NCBI GenBank assembly: GCA_016201185.1 | Contig: JACQDG010000340.1 | Span: 1 to 17,117 of the forward strand | Reading direction: 5' to 3' | DNA: 17,117 nt | Origin: Acidobacteriota bacterium | GTDB taxonomy: Bacteria; Acidobacteriota; Terriglobia; Bryobacterales; JACQDG01 | In this document: positions 5,859-13,328 of the stretch, one piece after another | How the letters are laid out: each line of letters starts with the position of its first letter | Numbering within the stretch: the stretch's first letter is position 1 | Program-made: the position numbers and the translations under genes | The notes under the pieces: model-generated | What the model was told of the DNA's origin: nothing | The model's database searches: none | Seen by the model: the letters and a program-made list of their open reading frames with translations, nothing else

Positions 5859-6794
5859 TCAGGGGGCGCGTCTTTCCAGGTTTAGGATCACTCCCCAAAG
5901 CAGCGCGAACCCAGCGATCTGGATTGCTGAGACGCGAGCCCCGAGGAACACCCAGTTCAGCAGCGTGGCCGTGGCGGGGAAGCTCAGCTCGGCCACGGCG
6001 GCAAGCGAAGCGCGGGTCCGGCCGAGGCCGCGGTAGTAGATGAGCAGGGCCGCCAGCCCGGGAATTAGCGCCAGCAGTACCAGGGAAATGCCCTGCCGCG
6101 CATTGAGACTTAGGCTGGTCACGACCAGGGCGGACCTCCACCAGGCCAGGATCACCAGAAACGGCGCGGCGGCGAAGATGCGCAGTCCGGTCAGGGTGAG
6201 GAAGGAAACACTGTTCAGCACGAAGCGGCCCAGAACGGTGGAGGACCCCCACAGGGCGGCCGCGGACAGCGCCAGGAGGGCGGCGGAAAAATGCGCGGCA
6301 TCCAGAGGCGGCTTGCCCAGCCGGTCGCCGAAGCTGACCAGATAGGCGCCGGCCAGGGCCAGCAGGAGGCAAATCCAGAAGCGGCGCCCCAGGGACTCCC
6401 GCAGCAGCGCCCGCGCCAGCAGGGCGGAAAAGAACGGCTGGCTCTTCTGGAGGAAAACAGCGGTGGTGGGATTACCGATCTTGATAGCCTCGGTGAAGCA
6501 GATGGTCCCCAGCGCCGAGCCGCCCCAGGCGATACCCAGCACGGCGGCCCACTGCAGCGGCCGCAGAGAGCGCCACTCGGGTCGCGCCCGCCAGAAGGAC
6601 GGCAGCAGCACGGCGATCAGGATCAGGTGCTCGCTCAGAACGACCTGTGAGCTGGTCAGAACGGAGGTGAGGGGCCGGCGCAGCAGCGTATCCGTGCCCC
6701 AGAGGCTGGCCCCCGCCGCCACCCACAACAGCGCCCAAGGCCGGCTGTAGGGCTGCGAGCGCCCGGCGCCGGAGGGGAGGCGATCGGTGCTCAT
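5859..6794 (-). CDS. EamA/DMT-family inner-membrane permease
   Basis: A 311-residue protein with about ten hydrophobic segments in two homologous halves (about 22-155 and 165-308), the usual arrangement of drug/metabolite transporters. Recognisable segments include WVAAGASLWGTDTLLRRPL in the first half and LLALSAAALWGSSTVLGRFVL in the second, both carrying the internal Ala-Leu-Trp-Gly signature. The late segment LNWVFLGARVSAIQIAGFALLWGVIL matches the conserved last helix pair. Substrates of this family range from amino acids to nucleosides and metabolites and cannot be predicted. It starts 17 bp after the TPR kinase gene and ends 11 bp before the PPOX gene on the same strand, so these three probably form one operon. 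Confidence 0.88.
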   Translation of the reverse strand: MSTDRLPSGAGRSQPYSRPWALLWVAAGASLWGTDTLLRRPLTSVLTSSQVVLSEHLILIAVLLPSFWRARPEWRSLRPLQWAAVLGIAWGGSALGTICFTEAIKIGNPTTAVFLQKSQPFFSALLARALLRESLGRRFWICLLLALAGAYLVSFGDRLGKPPLDAAHFSAALLALSAAALWGSSTVLGRFVLNSVSFLTLTGLRIFAAAPFLVILAWWRSALVVTSLSLNARQGISLVLLALIPGLAALLIYYRGLGRTRASLAAVAELSFPATATLLNWVFLGARVSAIQIAGFALLWGVILNLERRAP

Positions 6795-6811
6795 GGTAAA
6801 GTTTCCAGTGT

Positions 6812-8800
6812 CTAGCCGCGCTGCTGTCGACGGAAGGCGATCGACTCCAGGATTTGACGGAAACGGGGCTGGCTGCGGATGTTGGCTAGCAGCGCATCAC
6901 GGCGAAACCATTCGGCGCGTTCGTCGCCGTTGCGCACGGCCCGGTCCAGCCACTCCAGCGATTTGGCCGGCTCGCCCATTACGGCATAAAACTCCGCCGC
7001 GCCGTAAGTGGCCAGGAAGTGGGCCGTGGCAAACTTCAGCAGCTCTTCGTTCATCTCCTGGAGCGCCTCTTTTCGTTTCCCTTCCAGTGCGAACAGCAGC
7101 GCCCAGGGTAGCCGCACAAGGAAGTTCTGGCGGTCCGCCGGGCGGCCGCGCTCGAGCGCTTGGCGCGCCTTGGCCAGCTCGCCCTGCGTCATGTACGCTT
7201 CGGCTAAGAGCAGAAGGGCGTAGAGATTCTGCGGGTCCTGCTCCAGCACCTTCTCCTGCTCGCGGATGGCCCCGGCGACGTCCCCTTGCTGCCGCAGGTT
7301 TTCCCCAAAATTGATGCGCGCCGGAAAGAACAGCGGATCGCGGTCCAGCAACTTTTTGAGCAGGTCTTGGGCTTCAGCGTAATCCCCGTTCAGGGCATGG
7401 TAGTTGCTGAGCCATATATAGGCGGCCGGTTCGGCCGGGTTGGCTTTCAGCGCCTTCTCGGCCTCGCCTGGCACCAGCTCTTTCCGTCCCTGGTAGGCAT
7501 AGACGGCGGCAAGGGCGGAATGAGCACGGGCGGAGTTGGGGTCGTCTGCCAGGGCGCGGCGGATTTCCTCTTCCGCCTTGTATAAGAAGGAGGTATCGTT
7601 GGAGTACCCGCTGTCGATCATCAGGACGTAAGTAAGCCCGTACCAGCCCCGCGCTTCGGCAAAGTGCGGATCAAGCTGGAGCGCGCGCTCCAGCATCTGC
7701 CGGGCCCGCGTCAGGTCGTACTGGGCGCGGAGGAACAGCATGGCCTTCTCGAAATACTCGTTGGCCTCAGGATTCTTGGAAAGAGTAGGGCGCGCGCCGA
7801 AGACCGGCCCTACCGGCATCGGCGAGGCCGAGCGTTGGCGGTACAGCGTCACCCCCGCGCCCCCCGCCAGCGTCAAGAGACCCACGACGCCGGCGGCCCA
7901 CAGCCAGCGGCGGCGGGACCACGGCGCGCCGCGCGCCGCCTCGGGCACTACGGGAAGCGCTAGGATCCCTGACTGCAGCATTTCCAGCGCGGAGCGTACT
8001 TCGCCGGCGCGTGGATAGCGTTGCGCGGGCTCCTTCGCCAGGCAGCGCTGGATCGTCGCGCGCAGGCCGGGCGGCACGCGGTCGGACAACGGCCCGGGCG
8101 GGTCACGCAAGATCGACGAGGTGATCTCGAAAGCCGTGTTTCCCTTGAACGCAAAATCACCCGTGACCATCTCGTAGAGGATGATTCCCAGGGCCCACAG
8201 GTCGCTGCGGGCATCAGCCTGCTGGCCGCGCAAGACCTCCGGCGCAATGTAGCCCAGGGTGCCGACGATGCCGCCCACGGCGGTTAGCGACCGCTCCGAT
8301 CGGGTCAGCTCGCCGACCTCGTTGCGCATTTTCTTGGCCAGGCCGAAATCCAGCACCTTCACGCGGCCTTCCGGGGTAATGAGAACGTTGGTACCCTTCA
8401 GGTCGCGGTGGACGATGCCCCGCTCGTGGGCGTGGTCCAGAGCGTCGGCGATCTGGATGCCGTAGCGGATGGCGGTGTCGAGCGGCAAACCTTCGCCCGG
8501 ACCAAGCGCCAGGGCGCTCAGAGGCTTGCCCTCCACGAATTCCATGGCGATGTAGATCTGTCCCTCGACCTCGTTCACCTCGAAGATAGTGCAAATGTTG
8601 GGATGATTCAGGGCGGAGATGGTGCGGGCCTCGCGCAGGAAACGCTCGCGGGCAGTTTCGTCGCCTAGCATAAGCTGCCCTAGCACCTTGATCGCCACGA
8701 TACGGTCCAGCCGCGTGTCGCGGGCGCGGTAAACCACGCCCATCCCACCGGCCCCGATTTGCTCGAGGATTTCGTAATGCCCCAGGGCTTGGCCAATCAT
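6812..8800 (-). CDS. Membrane Ser/Thr protein kinase with C-terminal TPR repeats
   Basis: A 662-residue Hanks-type kinase. The kinase domain (about 8-275) has the Gly-rich loop IGAGGMGVVY, catalytic Lys38 in VAIKVL, the catalytic loop HRDLKGTN (131-138, Asp133), DFG (151-153) and a TLGYIAPE activation-segment end. In the catalytic loop Gly replaces the usual Pro after Lys, a common variant. A proline-rich linker and one TM helix (about 299-320) follow. From about 345 to 650 come helical TPR-like repeats (for example ANEYFEKAMLFLRAQYDLTRARQMLERALQLDP), predicted outside the membrane. All catalytic residues are present, so it should be active. ATG 8800 (MIGQALGHYEIL) is preferred to an upstream in-frame codon because the family begins there. 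It is divergent from the second kinase and heads the EamA/PPOX operon. The signal sensed is unknown. Confidence 0.93.
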   Translation of the reverse strand: MIGQALGHYEILEQIGAGGMGVVYRARDTRLDRIVAIKVLGQLMLGDETARERFLREARTISALNHPNICTIFEVNEVEGQIYIAMEFVEGKPLSALALGPGEGLPLDTAIRYGIQIADALDHAHERGIVHRDLKGTNVLITPEGRVKVLDFGLAKKMRNEVGELTRSERSLTAVGGIVGTLGYIAPEVLRGQQADARSDLWALGIILYEMVTGDFAFKGNTAFEITSSILRDPPGPLSDRVPPGLRATIQRCLAKEPAQRYPRAGEVRSALEMLQSGILALPVVPEAARGAPWSRRRWLWAAGVVGLLTLAGGAGVTLYRQRSASPMPVGPVFGARPTLSKNPEANEYFEKAMLFLRAQYDLTRARQMLERALQLDPHFAEARGWYGLTYVLMIDSGYSNDTSFLYKAEEEIRRALADDPNSARAHSALAAVYAYQGRKELVPGEAEKALKANPAEPAAYIWLSNYHALNGDYAEAQDLLKKLLDRDPLFFPARINFGENLRQQGDVAGAIREQEKVLEQDPQNLYALLLLAEAYMTQGELAKARQALERGRPADRQNFLVRLPWALLFALEGKRKEALQEMNEELLKFATAHFLATYGAAEFYAVMGEPAKSLEWLDRAVRNGDERAEWFRRDALLANIRSQPRFRQILESIAFRRQQRG

Positions 8801-8845
8801 GAAGGGGGAACCCGCGCCTCCGTGTATTCTACCGCGGCGGCGACG

Positions 8846-8874
8846 TTGAAATCCCTGCGGTAAAAGACTATTCT
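8846..8874 (+). promoter_or_regulatory. Sigma-70-like promoter of the PD40 kinase gene
   Basis: TTGAAA (8846-8851) and TATTCT (8869-8874) are separated by exactly 17 bp, matching the consensus at 5 of 6 and 4 of 6 bases. Transcription would start near 8881, giving a leader of about 13 bases before ATG 8894. For the opposite kinase, TAGAAT on the minus strand (8826-8831) is a possible -10 box, without a convincing -35. Confidence 0.5.
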
Positions 8875-8893
8875 TCAGAACACGGCGTGAGCC

Positions 8894-11242
8894 ATGACCG
8901 GCCAAACGATTTCCCACTACCGCGTTCTTGAAAGGCTCGGCGGCGGGGGCATGGGAGTGGTGTACAAAGGCGAGGACACGCGGCTGGGCCGCAGCGTCGC
9001 GTTGAAATTTCTGCCGGAGGAGTTTTCCGAAGACCGGCAGGCGCTGGAGCGGTTCCAGCGCGAAGCGCGCACCGCCTCATCGTTGAATCACCCCAATATC
9101 TGCACGATTTACGACATCGGCGAATATGAAGGGCGGCCCTTCATCGTGATGGAGCTGCTCGAAGGAGAAACGCTGAAGCATCGCCTTACCGGCAGGCCGG
9201 TTGCCATTGAGGCACTGCTGGACCTGGGGATTCAGATCACCGACGCTTTGGATGCGGCGCATTCGAAAGGGATCGTGCACCGTGACATCAAGCCGGCGAA
9301 TATTTTCTTAGTCGGTCCGAAAGGACGACCCGGGCTGGCTAAGATTCTGGATTTCGGTCTGGCCAAGCTGGTGGAAGAGCGACGCCAACCCGAGACGCCG
9401 GCGATGCTCACAGTGACCGTAGAAAATCTCACCAGCCCCGGAGTGGCGATGGGCACGGTGGCCTACATGTCGCCGGAGCAGGCGCGGGGCGAGGAAGTGG
9501 ATGCGCGCACGGACCTTTTCTCTTTCGGCGTGGTCCTCTACGAGATGGCCAGCGGGCAGCCGCCATTCAAAGGAAACAGCACGGCGGTGCTGTTCGACGC
9601 CATTCTGAACAAGAGCCCTGTCTCGCCGCTGCGCCTGAACCCCGACTTGCCGGCGGAGATGGAAGGGGTCATTTCAAAGGCGCTGGAGAAAGACCGGGAA
9701 GTGCGCTGCCAGACCGCCTCAGAGCTGCGGGCGGACCTGAAACGGGTGAAACGGAACCGGGAGTCGGGGCGGACCTCGGCGAACGCGGCGGTGGCTGTGC
9801 CGGCGCCAGCGGCTCCACGGCCCCGAGTCTCCAAGCTGCTGTTGGCTGTGGGGCTGCTCCTGTTTGCGGTTTTGTCGTACCTGTTCCTGCGGTCCGGTGA
9901 GGGCGGCAAACCGGCATCCAATCCGCTCCAAAACGCCACCTTCACCCAGCTCACCGATCTGCCGGGCGAGGAAACCTACCCCAGCCTTTCTCCGGATGGG
10001 AAGTCATTTGTTTATGCCAGCCGGGTCTCCGGCAACTGGGACATCTATCTACAAAGAGTAGGCGGCAAGAACCCCGTGAATCTTACCAAGGATTCTCCCG
10101 CCGACGACACGCATCCTGCTTTTTCCCCGGACGGCGAGCAGGTCGCGTTTCGTTCGGAAAGAAACGGTGGCGGCATTTTCGTGATGGGCGCCACCGGCGA
10201 AAACGTCCGCCGCCTCACCGATTTCGGCTACCAGCCGGCCTGGTCGCCGGACGGGAAGCAAATCGTTTTTGCCACCGAGGGCCCGGAAGACCCGGCTGCT
10301 CGGTTCTCCGAAAGCCAGCTCTGGACCGTTAGCGTGGCCAGCGGCGGAAAGCGGCAGCTTACAAAACCGAGCGGTGTTCCGGATGCGGTCCAGCCCAATT
10401 GGTCGCCGCACGGCCACCGTATTGCTTACTGGGCCAACCGCGGCGGCCAGCGGGACATCTGGACCGTGGCGGCGGACGGCACGCAGCCGGTAGCGGTCAA
10501 CGGCGACCCTCCTCTCGACTGGAACCCCGTCTGGTCCCCGGATGGGAATTATCTGTACTTCTCCAGCGACCGGGGCGGCAGCATGAACCTGTGGCGCGTT
10601 CGCATGGAGGAAAAATCCGGCAAAGTGCTGGGCACACCGGAACCGATCACCACGCCTTCCCCTTTCAGCGGCCCGCTCAGCATCTCGCGCGACGGCAGAC
10701 GGATCGCCTACGTGCAGCAGGCTTCTACAGCGAACCTCCAAAAAGTCTCATTTGATCCTGTGAAGGAAGCTTTGGTGGGACAGCCGCAGTGGGTCACGCA
10801 GGGTTCCAGGCACATCGGCGGGTGCGATCCATCTCCTGAAGGGGAATGGCTGGCATTTGACACGCTAGGCTCGAAACAAGAGGACATTTTCGTCATCAAA
10901 ACGGATGGGACCGAGATGCGCCAGCTCACCAATGACGTTTACAGGGACCGCTTCCCTCGCTGGTCGCCCGATGGCAAGCGCGTTGCTTTTATGTCAAATC
11001 GCAGCGGCCGCTACCAGGTCTGGCTCATCAACGCGGATGGCAGCGGCCTTGAGCAGATCACCTATGAATCGCATGGCGACTCCCTGTATCCCGTCTGGTC
11101 GCCTGATGGCACGCGTTTAGCCTATAGCATTCTTGGCGTCAGGCCCTTCCTGGTTGAAGTTGGAAAACCATGGAAGGAGCAACCTTCTAAGCCTGTAGCA
11201 GCGGCGGGCAAGACCGGTGAGGCGTTTTACGCCTGGTCGTGA
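8894..11242 (+). CDS. Ser/Thr protein kinase with TolB/PD40 propeller, interrupted by in-frame TGA
   Basis: Up to the TGA at 11240-11242 this codes for 782 residues. The kinase domain (about 9-285) is complete: LGGGGMGVVY (15-24), Lys38 in VALKFL, HRDIKPAN (129-136, Asp131), DFG (153-155) and MSPEQ (192-196). A proline/alanine linker and a TM helix (about 313-333) follow, then a propeller of PD40/WD40-like repeats marked by SPDG motifs (LSPDGKSFVYAS, FSPDGEQVAFRS, WSPDGKQIVFAT, WSPDGNYLYFSS, WSPDGKRVAFMS, WSPDGTRLAYS). By topology the propeller faces outward as a likely sensor. The frame continues past the TGA for 113 codons with further propeller sequence, so the native protein was about 896 residues. 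The stop falls where related propellers read WSWSPDG, so TGG has become TGA. The kinase half would survive truncation; the last blade or two would not. Confidence 0.92.
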   Translation: MTGQTISHYRVLERLGGGGMGVVYKGEDTRLGRSVALKFLPEEFSEDRQALERFQREARTASSLNHPNICTIYDIGEYEGRPFIVMELLEGETLKHRLTGRPVAIEALLDLGIQITDALDAAHSKGIVHRDIKPANIFLVGPKGRPGLAKILDFGLAKLVEERRQPETPAMLTVTVENLTSPGVAMGTVAYMSPEQARGEEVDARTDLFSFGVVLYEMASGQPPFKGNSTAVLFDAILNKSPVSPLRLNPDLPAEMEGVISKALEKDREVRCQTASELRADLKRVKRNRESGRTSANAAVAVPAPAAPRPRVSKLLLAVGLLLFAVLSYLFLRSGEGGKPASNPLQNATFTQLTDLPGEETYPSLSPDGKSFVYASRVSGNWDIYLQRVGGKNPVNLTKDSPADDTHPAFSPDGEQVAFRSERNGGGIFVMGATGENVRRLTDFGYQPAWSPDGKQIVFATEGPEDPAARFSESQLWTVSVASGGKRQLTKPSGVPDAVQPNWSPHGHRIAYWANRGGQRDIWTVAADGTQPVAVNGDPPLDWNPVWSPDGNYLYFSSDRGGSMNLWRVRMEEKSGKVLGTPEPITTPSPFSGPLSISRDGRRIAYVQQASTANLQKVSFDPVKEALVGQPQWVTQGSRHIGGCDPSPEGEWLAFDTLGSKQEDIFVIKTDGTEMRQLTNDVYRDRFPRWSPDGKRVAFMSNRSGRYQVWLINADGSGLEQITYESHGDSLYPVWSPDGTRLAYSILGVRPFLVEVGKPWKEQPSKPVAAAGKTGEAFYAWS

Positions 11243-11584
11243 TCTCCTGATGGGCAGAAGCTGGCGGGCCACCTGGTTGGCGCCGGCGGCGAGCGGTCTG
11301 GCATCGCCGTCTACTCCCTGGAATCTCAAAAACTGGAGCGTTTGACAGATTCCGGGGGCCGTCCTGCGTGGTTGAACGACGGCCGCATGTTGTTGTTCCA
11401 GAATCGGGACAAGCTCTACCTCCTGGACAGCCAATCCAGGAAGGCCCGCGAAATCCTTTCCGCAGCGCCGCATTCCATAACGCGCACCGGCGCCAGGCTC
11501 TCACCCGACAACCGGACGATCTATTTCAGCGTGGCTGTCACGGAAGCCGACATCTGGCTGGCGTCGCTCGAGAACCCAAAATAG
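11243..11584 (+). pseudogene. Displaced C-terminal propeller segment of the interrupted kinase
   Basis: Directly after the TGA and in the same frame, 113 codons run to TAG 11582-11584. They read as propeller sequence: SPDGQKLAGHLVGAG, then IAVYSLESQKLERLTDSGGRPAWLNDGRMLLF, LYLLDSQSRKAREIL, and a final ARLSPDNRTIYFSV..EADIWLASL blade, which is how complete proteins of this type end. There is no other damage in the segment, so the lesion is recent, or is a sequencing error, or is read through. No credible independent start or ribosome binding site was seen; a TTG at 11342 lies in mid-domain. Confidence 0.8.
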
Positions 11585-11656
11585 GGCCGGTGAGGAGCAA
11601 TGCCGGCCGGCGGCGGGATCGGGCCGGCGCCTCTGGACGCCTGGGCTATTATCTCC

Positions 11657-11673
11657 GGCGCCTCATCGGCGCC
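11657..11673. repeat. Short inverted repeat in the convergent kinase/PEGA gap
   Basis: GGCGCC (11657-11662) and GGCGCC (11668-11673) enclose TCATC and could form a 6-bp GC stem. It overlaps the stop codon of the PEGA gene at 11663-11665. The 78-bp gap has no T-run, so an intrinsic terminator is not supported; the stem might slow convergent polymerases. Confidence 0.25.
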
Positions 11674-12553
11674 GTGTGGCTTTGGTGCGTTGAGCGCGAG
11701 GTTCCTCCTGATCCGCCGGGGCCTCCAGCACCGCATTCAGCGTGATAGAGCCGCCGGGGCTAAACTGCACGCTGCGGTCCCAGGACTGGCCGCCGCTCTT
11801 CACCGTCACCCGGTGAACTCCGGCCGGCAGTTGCAAGGTGGAAGGGGTGCTGCCTACGAAAATACCGTCCACCTCAATCTCTGCGCCGGGAGTGCTGGTG
11901 AGAATGGTTACCGACGCCACGCCGGCCGAGGCGGCAGGCGCCGGTCCCGGCTGCCCGCCTGTGCTCCCCGAAGCGGGTGTGACGGGGGCAAAGCCGGCCG
12001 CTATAGCCATCTCGCGATCGACCAGTTGCGAATTCATGTTGGGCGAAGTCGCGGTGGTATTCATGACCAGATGGGTATCATCGGTGAATACCTCGAACAT
12101 CGCCCCCTTGGGGACGGTGGCGTCCTTCCCCTGCATCAGCAGGGCAAACGGCGCGGCCGGCCAGAAAGCCACAGCCAAGATGCCCGTCGTGACGCCGCTG
12201 GCCATGGTCCGGTTGCCGCCTTCCTTCTTGGTCTGGGTGTAGCGCACGGGGATCCACTGGCCGTCCACCGCTCGCACCCGGTCGATGGAGAAGTCCAGCT
12301 TGCCGCTTCGCCCCATGCGCCGCTTTTTTTGCGCCAAAGTGACGGTGCCGGTGGCGCCGGAGCTTTGCGGTATAACCACCGTGTTGCCGACCTTGATCGG
12401 ATCAGCCACCGAGAACGATACGGTCTGGCCCTCGTCGGCGGTGGCCGAGGAAATGGGAGATTCCAGACGCACGCGAATCTTGGTGCCATCCGCGATCTGG
12501 ACCTGGGCCAGGCAGGCCGCTGCGATGGCCGTGAACAACAGGATAATCTTCAT
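11663..12553 (-). CDS. Exported PEGA-domain protein
   Basis: A 296-residue protein. The signal peptide is about 1-16 (MKIILLFTAIAAACLA). Residues 18-160 form a beta-rich domain (IADGTKIRVRLESPISS..EGQTVSFSVADPIKVGNTVVIPQSSGATGTVTLAQKKRRMGRSGKLDFSIDRVRAVDG) that I recall from acidobacterial exported proteins of unknown function, with a hydrophobic stretch at about 118-140. A Pro/Ala/Gly linker (about 190-212) leads to a PEGA domain (about 214-276: VTILTSTPGAEIEVDGIFVGSTPSTLQLPAGVHRVTV), a small beta domain common on surface proteins and S-layer-like structures. The last 20 residues are very basic. ATG 12553 is chosen because it starts the signal peptide; an earlier in-frame codon would add 20 unlikely residues. 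The gene is convergent with the interrupted kinase. Function unknown. Confidence 0.85.
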   Translation of the reverse strand: MKIILLFTAIAAACLAQVQIADGTKIRVRLESPISSATADEGQTVSFSVADPIKVGNTVVIPQSSGATGTVTLAQKKRRMGRSGKLDFSIDRVRAVDGQWIPVRYTQTKKEGGNRTMASGVTTGILAVAFWPAAPFALLMQGKDATVPKGAMFEVFTDDTHLVMNTTATSPNMNSQLVDREMAIAAGFAPVTPASGSTGGQPGPAPAASAGVASVTILTSTPGAEIEVDGIFVGSTPSTLQLPAGVHRVTVKSGGQSWDRSVQFSPGGSITLNAVLEAPADQEEPRAQRTKATRRR

Positions 12554-12580
12554 TTTTTGACCCTTTTTCCCATCATGTGA

Positions 12581-12596
12581 GGGGTGGAACCACCCC
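12581..12596. repeat. Interrupted palindrome between the PEGA gene and npdG
   Basis: GGGGTGG (12581-12587) and CCACCCC (12590-12596) flank AA. The arms are 7 bp and perfect. The 2-base centre is too small for a good hairpin, so a dimeric regulator site is more likely. It lies 27 bp before the PEGA start and about 60 bp before the npdG -10 box. The operator role is inference. Confidence 0.4.
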
Positions 12597-12655
12597 CAAT
12601 GCATATCGGCCAAGACTGCCCCAGGGCCAAGATTATTTTCGGGCGGTAATTCGTC

Positions 12656-12661
12656 TACAAT
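12656..12661 (+). promoter_or_regulatory. -10 element before the F420 operon
   Basis: TACAAT matches the -10 consensus at 5 of 6 bases and ends nine bases before the GTG of npdG, so the transcript would be leaderless or nearly so. No good -35 box is seen at 16-18 bp. Confidence 0.35.
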
Positions 12662-12670
12662 GACGAACTA

Positions 12671-13327
12671 GTGCCGAAGACCATCGCCATTGTGGGGGGG
12701 ACGGGGGCCGAGGGCTCCGGACTGGCGCAGCGGCTGGCCCGGGCCGGGGCGCGGGTCCTGATCGGATCGAGGGACTTGCGGCGCGCGGAGGCCGCGGCGG
12801 CGCGGATCCCGAGAGCCGAGGGCCGCCTGAACGCGGACGCCGCGCGCGAGGCGGACATCGTGATTCTCACCGTGCCGCTGGAGGCGCAGATCTCCACATT
12901 GAAGTCCCTCAAGGCGAGCTTTCGCCCGGGCGCGGTCCTGGTGGATACGACGGTTCCACTGGAAGCTGCCGTCGGCGGGCGGCTCACGCGGACGCTCGGG
13001 CTGTGGGCCGGCTCGGCGGCCGAGCAGGCGGCCCGTCACGTTCCGGATGGCGTGGCGGTGGTGGCGGCCTTCCATTCCGTCAGCGCCAGCTTGCTGGCCG
13101 AGATCGACACATCCCTGGAAAGCGATGTGCTGCTGTGCGGTGACAGCGCTGAGGCGAAAGCCGCGGTTCGAGAAGTGATCGAGATGCTTCCTGGAGCGCG
13201 GGCCGTGGATGCCGGGCCGCTCGAGAATGCTCGCTTGCTCGAAAGCCTCGCCGCCCTGCTGATATCCCTCAACATCCGGTACAAGGTGAAGCACACCGGG
13301 GTGCGGATCACCGGGCTTGAGCCGTAA
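12671..13327 (+). CDS. npdG: NADPH-dependent F420 reductase (F420H2:NADP oxidoreductase)
   Basis: A 218-residue enzyme passing hydride between NADPH and coenzyme F420. It opens with a Rossmann strand and the dinucleotide loop IAIVGGTGAEGSGLA (residues 5-19), followed by VLIGSRDLRRAEAAA, whose Ser-Arg suits the NADP 2'-phosphate. The middle DIVILTVPLEAQ is the usual second Rossmann half. The C-terminus HTGVRITGLEP matches the family's conserved end. Length is normal. The start is the GTG at 12671; an ATG at 12660 runs into a stop. Only one base separates its stop from cofD, so it leads a four-gene F420 operon. Physiological direction is not readable: in methanogens the enzyme makes NADPH, in aerobic bacteria it usually supplies F420H2. 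The reductase tail and context make the assignment firm. Confidence 0.92.
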   Translation: MPKTIAIVGGTGAEGSGLAQRLARAGARVLIGSRDLRRAEAAAARIPRAEGRLNADAAREADIVILTVPLEAQISTLKSLKASFRPGAVLVDTTVPLEAAVGGRLTRTLGLWAGSAAEQAARHVPDGVAVVAAFHSVSASLLAEIDTSLESDVLLCGDSAEAKAAVREVIEMLPGARAVDAGPLENARLLESLAALLISLNIRYKVKHTGVRITGLEP

Positions 13328-13328
13328 C

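Noticed and set aside
5848..6372. N-terminal extension of the PPOX protein by about 175 residues
   Set aside because: It would run through the EamA gene in another frame and is Arg/Pro/Gly-rich. The strong ribosome site before ATG 5847 and the normal family length of 129 support the short form.
11240..11242. TGA recoded as tryptophan or selenocysteine in the whole organism
   Set aside because: Several genes in the window end in TGA exactly where overlaps require a stop, and no SECIS-like hairpin was noticed after this codon.
12511..12553. Lipoprotein signal in the PEGA protein (IAAAC)
   Set aside because: The residues before Cys14 lack the usual Leu at -3, so ordinary signal peptidase cleavage near ACLA is more likely.
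11600..12580. 326-codon open frame on the plus strand opposite the PEGA gene
   Set aside because: The minus strand has a signal peptide and a clear PEGA domain; the plus-strand product has no features.
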